This document shows, piece by piece, positions 38,476-51,249 of a stretch of DNA of 64,000 nt. A program made the position numbers and the translations under genes. Origin of the DNA: Marsupella aquatica. Its lineage: Eukaryota > Marchantiophyta. How positions within the stretch are numbered: position 1 is the stretch's first letter; every line of letters starts with the position of its first letter. Where the stretch lies: assembly GCA_973895155.1 (NCBI GenBank), contig OZ316892.1, positions 7,192,001 through 7,256,000 of the forward strand, written 5' to 3'. Under the pieces are notes generated by a model that saw only the letters and a list, made by a program, of their open reading frames with translations, was not told the origin of the DNA and searched no databases.

Positions 38476-39375
38476 TATCCCAATCTTAGGTACACTTTTG
38501 CAGTGACCCCCTTTGCCCAGGCTACGCATTTGCACCCTGTCCGAATCTCCGTCCCAGGTGCTATGTTCGATGCAGTGTTAAGGTTGCTGATTGGCTGATG
38601 TGTTTGTAACGTTACTGAGATGTAGATACTTGCGATACTGATTGCCCCACTTACAGGCTTGAACAAGATTTGGTCATGAATTGAAAAGTCTGGAAACCCT
38701 AAGAAAATTCATCCGTTCCTTCATTTGAGGATCATTCTCCGTTTTAAGTGAATTTTGTCATGACGGTCTTTGACAGAGTCTACAACTCAGTCTTCACAAT
38801 GCAGGTAAGAATTTTGAGAATGAAAGCATGTCCTCAATCCGGGCAACTTTTTGTCTGGAAAATTCCATCTTAGACTGTTGCGTAAGACCCCAACAACGAG
38901 GTTGTTTGCAATATATGAATTAAGGCTTAAAAGTTTGCTCAAATTACAGTCCGTTGGTAGACTAGCTGCAGAAACTACTAACAACATGAATTATTGGGAA
39001 TTGAAGCAAGCAGGTACCCCTGCATTTGATTTCAATTGCTAGTTTGGATTAGAATAGGAGCCTTTGCCACAGACCAAATCTCGTTCTTTAGATTAAAGGA
39101 AAAAAAACCTCGTCTATCGCATCCCCAGGCTGAATTTCATTGCTGCCCCTCTTGCCCTCGCACGAACATGATAAATTGTTGAAAGTGGAGTAATTGAGTG
39201 TTTCTTCTCTTCCTCGTCCTCATCTCCATCCATGCATCTGGGTTCAGCTTACAATTGTAGCAGTCCCGTACTCCCGTTACTATTTCATGCTGTCCCGCCC
39301 CCCATCCATCCCAAATCTAGGGTACAGTACCTCAGCTGGGCGCAGTAATCCCTTTGCCCAGCCTACGCATTCGCT
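38476..39375. repeat. Pair of dispersed direct repeats
   Basis: ATCCCAATCTTAGG...TTTGCCCAGGCTACGCAT (38476-38530) is echoed by ATCCCAAATCTAGGG...TTTGCCCAGCCTACGCAT (39308-39371). The copies are diverged and about 830 bases apart, suggesting an old local duplication. Confidence 0.6.
38693..38900 (-). pseudogene. Decayed copy of a CNB-protein exon and flanking intron
   Basis: The stretch resembles 20230-20430 of the CNB gene in the same orientation. Shared words in order are AA(A)TTCA..CGTTCCTTCAT, GAGGA/CAGGA, TTTTGTCAT(A/G)A, TCT(C/T)TG(G/A)CAGAG/CGTC, CAACTCA, ACAAT(A/G)CAG, TCTGGAAAA, and GC(A/G)TAAGACC. The exon carries stops in the original frame. Because intron sequence was copied too, this came from a DNA-level duplication rather than a retrocopy. 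Confidence 0.6.
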
Positions 39376-40340
39376 TGGTGTCGAAAATAATATCCATCCA
39401 TCCACTCACGAATCTTTCCCGTCGTCACACACAAACTAGGCAAAAGGAAGCGGCACACAATTGATATATCAGAAGTACAGCAGCAGTAGTACTGTCCATG
39501 TTTTTTTTCTGACTTTGTGGGTTCTCAACATATAAAGAGACACACACACCATGTCACGGTGACTATCCTGCGATCGAGTCCTGTTTCCAGTACTATCGTC
39601 GATCAGCAGCAGACATTGTAACCAGCCAGCCAGCCAGTCATCTAGCCGCACTACTGCATCATCGGAGTGGTCCGGATCAGAGTGAGCTCACCGCTAGCGT
39701 AGTTTGCTGCTGCTGTAGGTAGCCGTAGTACGTGAGTCCAGGTAAATTAATCATAAGCCTCTCTTTTTTCATGTGGGGCCAAGTCAGTGGAGTGGAGTGG
39801 AGTGGAGTGGAGTGAGTGAGCGCGCTTGCTCGCTAGCGAGGTTACAACTTACATTTGAAGCTTGGAGGAAACAAACAACCGCGTACACCGTTCATGGTAA
39901 GTTGCTAATTGATTACTGGCCAGGGCGTTCAGTACGGGCTCATGTGAAAAGTGATCCAAGTTGGAGTGGGTTGGACTTGGCAGGGCAGTGGTATGCAGAA
40001 GTTCTTCGAATTGTCTGTCTACCCATATCTTGAGAGACTGACGGTTTACGGATTGCAGCCAAAATACAACAAACATTCGTACAGAGAAGACTCAGGAGTT
40101 TGCATCACAGGATTAATGGGAATGATTTTTTCTACTCTCTCAGTCTAGCTGTGTCTATATATATGTTGTATCCAAATACTGGATCGAGGTAGGTAGCTCA
40201 ATCATCCCCGATTTCGGTGGGTGAAGAGCTGTCAACTTTTGGTGAATTGCGTCTACTGCTAGATCTAGAGTAATAGTGCTCGACGCTTGTCTTACTACAG
40301 TTGAGGAACGCAAACGTCTCGGGGTAAAAATGTTCGTTCG
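39040..40340. other. Intergenic DNA with a short GGAGT repeat
   Basis: GGAGTGGAGTGGAGTGGAGT lies at about 39788-39810. No conserved coding sequence was found. Confidence 0.4.
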
Positions 40341-40433
40341 GAAAAATGCGCAGAGAGCCTTGTCATGCACAAGCAGTTGGTCCGGTATGCGCTTTTCCGA
40401 AGAAGTCCTCAACTGGGGGAAACAATTGTAAGT

Positions 40434-41219
40434 TACTCGGAATGAGTGGGTTGGGTGCTTTGGGACTTATGAACCTCGCCATATTCACAAAATGCGACCG
40501 TGTTTTGCAACGCTTACTGCAAGAAGATGTACGACATCTGTCTCATATCATCTGGGACAAATTGCTCTCTCGTCAATTTGGAGGCATCCGTATTAGCTCT
40601 CCATCTACTAGGCCAATTCAAAGCGACTTTCTCTGCTTGTTACTCAGGCTCAGATTATTCCTTTTGTAAGAAATTGGGCGTGTATAAAGATAAACGTACT
40701 CTTACCAAACTTAATATCTATAGTTACTAGTTACAGTAGCTAGCTTAAGGCCTCAGTGTTTAGATCGTCAATTTTGGCGACAGTAGCTGAAATATCTGTG
40801 GTATGTTTTGTCCCAGAAATTGTGGAAACCAGCGCTTGAAGCTAGTCGCGAATTGAAAAGATCAAAAATTTCAAAAATAGTTGTTCCTGGAAAGATTTTT
40901 TCTGTGGAATCGTAGGGTCTATCGCTGTCCACCAGCACAGCCAGAGAGAGCATGCGAGGCCTCCATGTGGCTGCTGCATTAGGGAATCCTATGTTTATGA
41001 AGGTGTTCCTTGATAACGACTTCAATCCGTTGGAATTAGACAATTTCGGCAATACAGGTTGGCATCATGCTGTTGGTGGAGGAACGATCCCACTTTCTAT
41101 ATCCATCGATCTGCTAGATTTGGGCTGCAAGCATCTTCTTCACGATCCTCTACAAAGGAAACGACTAGAGGTAGAAGATGTCCAGACTGATTGGCGGATG
41201 AGAAGAGTGGAACCTTGAT
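40434..41219 (+). pseudogene. Ankyrin-repeat-like gene fragment
   Basis: Two plus-strand stretches resemble ankyrin helices. The first is LGLMNLAIFTKCDRVLQRLL at about 40455-40530, continued in another frame by NLEASVLALHLLGQFKA around 40575-40625. The second is RGLHVAAALGNPMFMKVFL followed by DNFGNTGWHHAVGGGT and a stop at 41217-41219. The frame change between them and the lack of a start suggest a partial or decayed gene; an intact multi-exon gene with introns I did not resolve is possible. Confidence 0.4.
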
Positions 41220-43768
41220 GATAAGACCCATGTCATTCAATTTCCAATTCAATTGGGTCACTGATTTCAGCTCAGCTTACAGATGTTTTACCTCAGATAT
41301 GACCATATTGAATAAGTTAGATTAAGGGTGTCCTGGAAGTGCGTGATCGTATACTCATTTCATGACATCAAATATCAAATGTGAATCAATCGAAATATAA
41401 TTCAAGTAAGGCTTGTGAACGTAAATAGCCTGCCGAGTGGGAACCTTCGGCTAGAGTACTAGTTATTTACTGTACAAAATGTATAGCGACCGAGTGATTG
41501 ATTAATTGATCACGTACGCATCATCATCAATCATCCGCACAACAACAGTTAGTGGCATTGTGCATTACACTCCACATTCAACGGTAGCATCGACCTGAAT
41601 TGCATCGATCGCTATGCATGCACCACTTTCCCCGACAGCAATGACAGCAATGACTGAAAGCTGCTACCGTGAATAGCTCTTCCTTTCGCTTCATTCCACT
41701 TCTCCTTCTCTCATCAGTGGCAGCTCGATCGCTAGCTTGCTTGGGATTACGACCACAACTGCCACTACTACTACTGATACAGACTACTACTTCTTCTGAG
41801 TGAGATCACATTTCAGCTTAATCTATCTCGAGAAACGCAACGAGTTTGCTCCCCTTACTATAACGTTACGGAATGAGATCGAAATCCCTTTTCTGGTTCA
41901 AAGACAGACCAAAGATGCATCAAAAGAAGTGAAGGGGGGGAGTCAGGCGGCTGCTGTTGCTGCACGGAAATGTTGACAGTCACAAAGCAATTTCTCAGGA
42001 TGTCTAGAGAAACGCACTATTACTGTATAATTCAGGTTTTTCCTTTTGTCTCCTCTTCTCCAACCATCCAACCAATTAATTGCCAAAGAATTAAGTGAAA
42101 TAGATAATTAAAGGAAAGAACCTACAGGTACATACCTTAAGTCGTAACCTGGTTTGCTGTCTTTGATTGGGAAGTCCCCAGTAGCCATTAAAAATATTTA
42201 CGTTTCCCCAGGCAAAAAGTTTTTTGAATGTAGTTTGTCTGGTATTTTGCTGACACAAGCCAATTGAAAACATGTTTTCATAACCTATCATTCAATAGAA
42301 AACAAATTTTCCAGAGCATTTAGCCTCCTACAAATTTTCCACAAGCTGTAGTGTCTGGATTTTAATAAGCCCCTCATTTCCAGATATAACTTTAAACGTT
42401 TTGGGACGTCACTTTCCTAGGTGCCGACTATTTTTAATTAATTATTATGTGTGCAAGCCTACTGCCGTACACCAAGAGTGAACAAATTGTTTGTCTCCAT
42501 ATTTCTACCACCCCAAATATTCTAACGATGAGGCCACTTACCATGAGAGTTTACATCAAGACTGAACAAGATATTTCTGCCTATATGTATATTCTACCAC
42601 CCAAGATATCCTATAGTCCATTATTTTTCTCTACCCTCAAATACCCATTGTGAGGTACCACAACTTGACTGAACTGGTCAAGCGTTCAAGGTATGTAAAA
42701 TCATGGATATATGGTCATGTTTTGCCTGATATGTCTTGCCTTTGATGTTTGGACCTCAGTTTTGACTACTTCTGCCTTTGTTTTGGCAGCTGCATTTGAA
42801 TAGGTCAACAACCATGGTCCTTTTGAGTTCAGCTGCAAAGCTAACTTCAAGATATCATTTGCACGTAAGGAGAGGGGTACACATGGCCCCAAGGGGATTA
42901 TGGATGTAGTCCCTGGAGGCAGTCAGCCCGGCCACGGGGATAATAGCCATGGCCCCTTAGTGGGCATGTGTTACTGAGTGTACATAACCCCTTGAATGCG
43001 TGTAGTTTATTCTATGTGGACCGACCTGAAACTTGAGTCTGAAACTATATAACTCTCAAGCCAGCTAGCTATTAACGGCAGGAGCCCAAAACCTAGTAAT
43101 GTCCCTTGGGCCAGGCTGGTAGGGGCGCTATGGCCCATAACCAGCCATAGAAGTACAAATTAAGAGAAACCTACAAAAGGCGTCTATGAAGCATTCAATG
43201 CTTGAAGGCATCAAGGCAAGAATGGACACAACTAAATACACTACCTATTGTGCATTTTTTCACTGGATTTGGCCACATGGTCAAAATGCAACAAATTTCA
43301 GATTGAGACAATTTCAACAGGATTGACTGTAGCTATTTTAGAATAATACATATGATTGGAATGGAGTCAAGAACGAATATTTGTAACATATCACTTGCTC
43401 AGTAAATAAAATGGGTGAAACTATGCATTTCATAATGATCAGTACGCTTCATATGATGCTCTCTACTCTACTTGGGAGCTGGTGTACAATTATGATTGAA
43501 AACTCCTGTCACTGATCTGCTATAATTCCCTTTTTTGATAAATGTTTTACACCAAATTTCTTTACAATCATAAAAGTTTATGGTACATAATGATCATGTT
43601 GTCATTCAACCCTGGACAGAGTTATCTGTATCAACCACCACAGTAGTGTTTTAAAATAAATGTAGCTAGCTCAAGTGGGAGTCCATTGGTTTAAAAATCA
43701 AGAGAAATTTTGGCCCCACCTTTCCAATGGATGCAATAAAAGGGTCGAAACATTAACTATTCATGTGC
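41220..43768. other. Gene-poor intergenic DNA
   Basis: AT-rich sequence with only short chance open frames. No conserved proteins or RNA genes were recognised. Confidence 0.45.
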
Positions 43769-44012
43769 TGGGGGGGTCACTATATGAAGAGTCATACATC
43801 GCGTGTGACGGTTTGGGTCAATTATGACCCCCTTAAGTCACTTTCTATAAAATTATACGACATTAATCATGTGATGACACGTATGCATTTTTGTAATTAA
43901 ACAACCTTATGTTTTCATTGAAGACTTAATAAATCTTCCGCCAAAACCATTTAAATGGCCCTATATTTTGTCGCACGTGATATGCCACTTCCATGGAAGT
44001 GACCCCCCAATG
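43769..44012. mobile_element. MULE-like MITE with 9-bp target duplication
   Basis: A 244-bp element with inverted ends sharing TGGGGGGTCACT, plus a second matching block (CGCGTGTGAC on the left, GTCGCACGTGATATG on the right). It is flanked by TTCATGTGC on both sides (43760-43768 and 44013-44021). A 9-bp duplication and G-rich inverted ends fit Mutator-like non-autonomous elements. There is no coding capacity. Confidence 0.7.
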
Positions 44013-44021
44013 TTCATGTGC

Positions 44022-46170
44022 CCAAAACAAGTGGACCCATCTAAAAACAGTAGCATCCCACTTTAAAACAAACCTACTCTATCATTCTAACCATAATTTC
44101 ATTGGGATCCAAATTAACTTACTCTTCAGGGCCTATCCATTTCTCCAGGGAAGCCTCTAGGCTGTGACTCGGGGAGTAACTGAAATTTGGGTGCAAGTGA
44201 AATGGGGATTGGGGGTAAGGTGAGTCGATCTCTGAAACTAGAGCAGCTTGCTTGAATGTCATCTCCTCTATTATTGCTCAAAGAATAGGCACTACTTCAA
44301 GTTTGTGCTTTATAAAATAGGAGAGATGTAAGGAAAGTAAATCATAGGGACAAAGACTAAGCATGACCAAACAAAAGAACAAAAAGAAAAGAAAAAAGTA
44401 ACCATGACCAAAACTAGATCACAATGAGAAATGCAAAGAAGTCTAGGCATGCATGCAATGAACATTATCCCAACAGTTGGCAACATAATGTTGTGACTGT
44501 GAACTTCCATTATATTCTAACATCATTTTTGAGCAACTCTTGATATGAGAATGTTGCATGATAGAGAAGTGTCACCTGAAACTTTCTTTGTTTGCCACAT
44601 TATGCAATCATTGAACTAAGAAAACATTGCATCTTACGTACTACAATCTTAGGGTCTTACTTGAACTGCAAAAACTTACGGCACATCACATGCGAGATCA
44701 CATGCAACAAAGAGTTGGGTCCTCGGGGGTCTCACTTCCGGAAAAATGGCACATCACGTGCTACCAAACATAAGGTCATTTTTTTTGGTTCTAAGAAGAC
44801 TTAGAAATTATCTTAAAAGAACATTAGTGTTATTTCAATCTAATATTGAGTCTTGTAAGAACCTTGCCTAATGGTCTTTTCAATCATTTTTATTATTATA
44901 ATATAAGAACTTTATAGTGGTAAAAAAGCTCAAATTTTGTCTTGCATCTTAGGGGGTCTGAAGCCACCATATAGTGACCTTATTGACCTATTTGAGACTA
45001 AGACTTAATTAGGGGGTCTGAGGCCTAAACATTATTGATGGAGATTGCTACAAGTAATGATCAGAGAACACTTCAACAGTTGCCATCAGCATGGACATTT
45101 TGGTCTGGATTATGGTTGTGCCAAAACATTTCAGTAGTGGCAATTAATTCGATGGCTGACAAAACATAACAGTAGGGTCTCACTTGTAATCATTGGTGCT
45201 TATTTGGTTTTGTATTTTGACCCTCATTTTTTCCCTTATTGTTGAAGTTTTTTTGGAACCAATGGAGACCAAGGTTGGAGAGACTAGTTCTAACATAGTC
45301 AGACACTTTTTAGGACTGTAGATATTCTGCAAATGCAGTCAACTAAATAGTCAATCCGCTGGTGGTGCTCTTAGTCCTCTAATCCACAACTTTAATTGGA
45401 GGCCCAATTGGATGAGCAGTTAACTCTAATGGAGTCACTTTCTCGATACAGGTTTGCCGTTTCCACCTGGAGCTCTTGGGTATATTTGTCTATGACTTTA
45501 CCCACTCCCTTAGATTTCATCTTGTGTGGTAGAGTATGTATCTGACAGGACCATCTGAGTTGATGCTGCATCTGAGCGGTTAGTTTTATGTTGCAAACAA
45601 GGGCTTGCAACTAAGATATATGCATAAAGCTAGACAAAATATAAAGTAACTCTTGGTCAACAAAATACTGGAAAATCTTGCTTTTCAAACAATCTTTGAA
45701 TGGACAATTTCACATCTAACCATGGAAACAAAGTCAGACCTATAAGCTCAGACTATATAGATCACGATCATAAATCTTTCGATGGGATAGGAATTCTAAG
45801 CTCATATATGGGATCTATGGAAATATTATTTTCCCTATGATAGGATATTAAGAGTAAGCCTGCTCTATTTTTGTACCCAGAGCATTACACTGTCCCATCT
45901 AGTGCAAAGGTTTGCCTTGAGATCCTGTCTGAGCCATGCTCAATAGGATCATGAGCTCACCTACACAACAAATATCACAAACTCACAATATTCAGCCCCT
46001 TTTCATTGCCAACCTGTAAATTAATGGGATCTCTAGTTTTAATCTTACACAAGCCAAGTATAGTATAGTGGTTTTTTAATGTTTGCATTTGCCCTCTTCT
46101 TTTCAATTACTTGGGTGTCCCCTCTGGACCTCTTTTCGATTTTACTCCTTAGTACTTTGTTTGGCACTCT
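44022..46170. other. Gene-poor intergenic DNA
   Basis: No recognised gene. AGGGGGTCTGA(A/G)GCC occurs twice (44951 and 45011), a minor local duplication. Confidence 0.45.
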
Positions 46171-46225
46171 TTGAATGAATTGACTCTTTTCCCAACAACA
46201 AAATACAGGTCTACGAGCTGTTCAA

Positions 46226-46350
46226 GTTTCTTGAAAAGGAAAGTTTTCAAAAGGCAGATCACCTCAAAAAGGTATGTCCACAAGAAGAAGATCATCTCAA
46301 AAGCAAATTTTCACAAATTAAAGGAAGATCATCTAAAAAAGGAAAATTTC
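46226..46350. repeat. Diverged short repeats of AAGATCATCTCAAAA type
   Basis: AGATCA(C/T)CT(C/A)AAAA occurs three times (about 46256, 46286, 46326) with a matching GAAAA(G/T)TTTCA-type tail. It is a decayed tandem array and codes only for a lysine-rich shadow frame. Confidence 0.55.
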
Positions 46351-46567
46351 AGAAACCTTATTAATCACAAGAGAACATTCCACATTGACACTTCCAGAGT
46401 GGAGAGAGTTGCTTTCCCAAGCACATGACGTTAGTAATAAGGTAACCGCCAGAATTCTTGGCAAACAATTAATAAAAAGACAGATTAGAAAATATAGATG
46501 TACGTATCTTTGTTTTTTAATCTGACTTTTTATTAAGCCTCTATCAGGTTGCATAGTGTAGCCCTAC

Positions 46568-46651
46568 AGACTTTTGTACATGAAATCATCACCCTAGACT
46601 TTTGTACATGAAATCATCACACAAGACTTTTGTACATGAAATCATCGTACA
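46568..46651. repeat. 28-bp tandem repeat, three copies
   Basis: AGACTTTTGTACATGAAATC begins each of three adjoining 28-bp units at 46568, 46596 and 46624. They differ only in the last few bases. Confidence 0.95.
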
Positions 46652-48374
46652 AGTACTATACAGGAAATGTATAAATGGTGGACTCATATGTATTGTAAGT
46701 TTTTTATGAAACTTATGAAAGAGGAAATATAATGAAACTCTTCGCTTGATATGGGACCAGTGAGCCCCCAAGGTACTTTTGTAGTTAAATTAGTTTTTTG
46801 GGGAACCTAAGAAGGTTGTGCATTTTTGAGGGTAACTTAGTAATTAAAAACACTATATCAAAACGAGTGATTCTTAAAATAGTGTAGTTATATTCTTTCA
46901 ATCTTGAATATAATGTTTTGTATATTTTACATATCTAGAAAAATAAACAATTAGTTGTACACAAGCAACTGGACTTTCTCCAAATACCACATATTTTGCA
47001 TCCCTGGAAAATATACCTATTTAAAAAGTTATGCACCAACAATCAAACAATGTGTGATCGAGCCTTCTCAAAATATAATATGTTTTACATACATATCTTG
47101 GAAAAATATGCAATGACCAAGTTGAAACTAAGATGGACCTTGCCCTTGAACCATGCAATTCAGATGCACCTTGCCCACAATACACTCACAAAGACAGGAA
47201 ACAATGAGGAAGGAGTGAGTACCTCGTTGACTTGGACATCTAAACACCCATCTTGCTTTTGGTTCTCATAACATTTTCAAATATGATTGGAATCAAGCAA
47301 ACATTGGTTTGTTGGAAAGGTCATTCAATGCCCTTTCCATCAATATTAAGTGAATCTTTGAGTATTAAGAAGTTGGAAAGAAATAGAGCTTGTAAAGTTA
47401 TCATCCACCTGAAGTTGTGCAACTGTGCATCAAAGATTCAGATGGACCTTAGTTACAGTCATTTTGAACTTCCCACTTACCAAAGTTATTCAGGGATAAG
47501 TCAATGACTATGATCTTGGTAAGAAAGGATGTAATTGGTACTAGCGTATTAAAGTTTGGTTTACAAGTTAGTTTCTAATGTTTAGTCCAAACTTGTTATC
47601 CATGCAAATTTCAACGTATAGATATTGTTCATCACACTTGCCAAATTGCATCCAAGCGTCAGACAACTTTGAGGCCAGTTTAGGCCTAGCCTACATATAT
47701 TGACTTACACACGATAAGAAAAAGCAAAGTATTATAATTATTTCCTTACAAGTTTCCCTTCTTTTAAACCTGTCAGATTTATGATAAATTTATGAGCAGG
47801 ATAAAGGGTATGGAGGGGGGCCAAGTGTCCATCAACCGCAGCAATGGGCACAGGACAGATAACATTAGAAGAAGTCGACAGCAAAAGACAAACACTACAG
47901 TGTGATATCGTTAACTGTATACTAACTAACTTTGGTATACAAATATAAGTGAACGTTACTTTTTAGATGAACCGGTCCTGAGAGTCATTTGGACCAGTTC
48001 TGGATGTGAGCTAAAATTCTGGATAAAATAAGTGTACAGAAATTCAAAACCACAATTAAACAAAAAGTACCAACAACTCTAGAAAAACTCAGTGGATTGA
48101 AATATAATGCACAAGTTAAACAGAAAGTACCAAAACAAAGTACAATGAAAGGAAAACAAAAGAGGTAGGCCAAACACTAAGAAGGGGCAAATATAACCCC
48201 CAAAACAGAGAAAACCAATGTACAATGAAGGGAAAGCAAAAGAGGTAGGACAAATATTAAAGAAGAGCCAAATGTAACAAATCAAGCGTTTCCAGTGTGT
48301 CCTATTATTTCATGTTTTAATTGAGTTTTACTTTTCTCATGAATAAAATGCTCAGTTCAATGCACGAACAGCAC
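46652..48374. other. Gene-poor intergenic DNA with a diverged duplication
   Basis: GTACAATGAA(A)GGAAA(A/G)CAAAAGAGGTAGG occurs twice (about 48140 and 48218), with AAA..AGAA..GGCAAAT-type continuation. The motif is related to the insertion at 34869-34940. No gene was recognised. Confidence 0.45.
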
Positions 48375-48403
48375 CCTAACTAACTAACTAACTAACTAAC
48401 TAA
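48375..48403. repeat. (AACT)n microsatellite
   Basis: Seven uninterrupted CTAA units. Confidence 0.95.
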
Positions 48404-48779
48404 AGAAGAGCCAAATGCAACCCTGGAAAGGACTAAATGAAGCATATGCTTGTTGGACCCCAAAATGATAAGTGTGACTTGATGGAACCTGAGTGACCCA
48501 GACCACCGATACACCTTGACAGACCTTAAATCAACATAACCCAAACCCCAAGGTCCATCAAATATTTCAAGCAAATACTTCATTAGATGTTTGTACAAAT
48601 ACGCACCCTGTTATAACCCCATTTACCGTCACCATTCCCGGTCTTATTATTTCACTGTACCGCCCGGTCGAATCCCCTGCCCTGCCCGGTGCTAGTGCCG
48701 ACCCGCGAGCGCCTCCTGAGGCACCCCGGGCCCGTGATGGCCGTGGCGGTCTTGGAGGAAACACCGTGGGTTGACGTTA

Positions 48780-51249
48780 CATACCCGCGTGTAAATTAGG
48801 TTGTACTTACTTTTAGACGAGGGTACGTTTTTTCCGGCTTAGGGGAGGCGTGACGAGGAGCCAGCTTCGCCTTACACCTTACACCACACCTTACAGCCCC
48901 GTCGCTAGATGCGCGAGGCCCGAACTTTACTCCAGAATTACTCGAGAAAGAACGAAGTGACGAAGAAGACGAAGTGACGAAATGAAGGCGTGTGTGTTGT
49001 GTTGGTGTTGTGTTGTGTTGTGTGTGGCGTGGTGGTGGAGGCTGTCTGTCTGTCTGGCTGTGAGAGAGTCTGCCTGAGAGAGAGAGAGAGAGAGAGAGAG
49101 TACCACCGAAGAGCGATGTGCAATGCAATGAGGCTGGAGCAAGAGAAGGGTTTTTTAATTGGTTCTTTCAAGGCCGTAGAGTCTGAATTCATATCATAGT
49201 GGATGGATGCATGAGCGGGGTCCACTCACACCGTGAGGCGATGCTGTTTTTCGTTAGCTAGCAGCTCATGGAAGGGTGAGCGAGCGAGCTTGGAGTGTAG
49301 CCATGGGTAGGAAGCGAAAAGAGAGAGTGAGTAGAGCTTGTTGTCGTAGCTAGACCACCCGAGAGCGGACAGTACCTCCTTGCTTTTCCCCCTTCCCTTC
49401 CGTTCACCTCCCATCCCCACCCTGCCGTGCTCAACAACGGCGTCACCATCGATCAGTGCAGTACGTTGCCTCCGACCTCGTCTGACTCTCGCTCTCTCCA
49501 TCTCTCTCTCTCGCTTGTTCGATGCTTCTCGGTGGCACTTTTGCCACTCGATGTCGCCTTCCTGATCTTCTCATCCAGCCAGGCTCGTGGGTGGGTCGAG
49601 TTCGCTTCGATTCCGTTCCCAAATGCGGAATCCCAGGTTTCTGTGTGATGCCACACAGCGCCGTCAGACTCGCGTAATTGCCAGTTTGCTTGTTCTTTTT
49701 GTTGGTGGCTACATGTAATGCATTAATCTAGAGCCTTCGCGTAGTGAGTCGATATGAACTCGCCGGCTTTCTGAGAACGAGCAGGCTGTACTTGCTCAAA
49801 GGGTAGCGGTAGCCTGGGTAGAGAATTGACAATCGCTGGCCTCGGCGGTTGTGTGGTACTTTGTCTCTCTCTTCAGTTCACGAAGAAAAACTCACAGATT
49901 CCTCTCGCCCATCTGCTCAATTGGTTGTCGAGCACGCATCACGCTCGGGGGAAGACCTAGAGCATGATATCTCATCATGATATATATGATCGAGATACGA
50001 GCGCGCCAGATCGATCATCCCATGCGAAAAACCTCGAATTGTTCAGCGAAAGTGTCCATTAATCTGGACAGTGCAGCACAGCAGTGATCTCTAGCGACCT
50101 AGCTGGTAACCGCCGATTTAGGAGGACACTAGCGAACGAAACACCCATTTTCTCGTGAAAGTTCTATCAGTCTCGAAGATAGATGTATATAGCTTGTATA
50201 TGTTCGCCAATAGCTTGCTGCGCTGTGCAATGAATATGATCACAACCTTCTATACGGCATATCTGAGCTGTCGGTGACGGTTGGGAGTGGAAGATGCATC
50301 CGATGAGCCAAACTGTATCCGGGAGAAGCTGATTGCGAAAAGCTCGCTTCTTTGGTGCTGGTCAGGAGTACTAGTCCCTCGTTTCTTAGATCTCATCATT
50401 GAAGAAGGCCTCGTGAAGAAGTTGGCAACTGGTGCTTCTCAGAGTGATAGTCATCAGCTTCTTTCCCAGGAGTTCGATGGCCAGAGGGAAGTCACAGTTC
50501 TCCGAAAAGATCGTTACTTATCCTCCCGAGGATGAGTGTTGTTCATAACCAGGGTCTACACTAGAAAAAGGCTCATCTAACGGTATATATCGTATGAATC
50601 TTTGGCCTAAAGATGACCTTTTATCATGATTCGTTGCGTGGGTAGAGGGCTCAAGTCCTCGTGGAACGAAAGTTTGGTTGACAGAAAACGATCTGCAAAC
50701 TCCGATGAAACACAGATGAAACACAGTTCACGACTCTCTGTGATGCCATCGAATGCCGTACCCTCTCCATCCGGGCCGGTAAGTGCTGCACCTTGTCCAT
50801 GACCTCTATTTTGTCAGCTGTATAGACAATGCGTGTGGCTCGATCCCGCGTTAGTGTACATCTCAATTTGAAGCTTATTTCTGGGGCGTTGCAGCATAGC
50901 TTCTTGTCGTACGTTACCTGTATCCGTGAAGAGCCTTACAAACGAGCTCGTTTGAATGTCTATGCTCGTGATCGTTTAGAAATCTGGCATTTGAGAAATG
51001 TTTTTGCTTTGGTTGGACGACTTGCTGCATCGTGTATTTTAGAGTTCATATGGGAAGTTTGGTTGTTATTGGATGAGAGAGATATGTATTGGTATGGGGC
51101 GTGGCTGCAGTCCGTGAGCAAGCATTTGTGCATGTGGGTGGGGATGGGGGGTGCAGTTGTCACCGAGGGCCGAGGCAGCTCTCAGTCCAGAAGGACCGTT
51201 GTTGAGGGACCGCAATGCACAGCCTTTTTGGAGAAAACCCGGATCAGAT
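48780..51249 (+). promoter_or_regulatory. Upstream and leader region of the MYB gene
   Basis: This 2.5-kb stretch precedes the MYB start codon and holds TGTTG-rich sequence (48990-49040), (GA)n (49075-49100), and GC-richer sequence typical of plant leaders. An ATG-initiated open frame at 50829-51290 (153 codons) overlaps the MYB start in another frame. If it is in the mature leader it would act as an overlapping upstream ORF. A splice acceptor candidate GGGGGTGCAG ends at 51156. Leader introns are likely but unresolved. Confidence 0.45.

Noticed and set aside
50610-50670. tRNA gene suggested by a GGGCTCAAGTCCTC word
   Set aside because: No A box at the right distance and no cloverleaf pairing.
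51151-51249. MYB start 33 codons upstream
   Set aside because: The codon there is GTG; the first ATG of the frame is 51250. Upstream coding sequence by splicing cannot be excluded but has no support.
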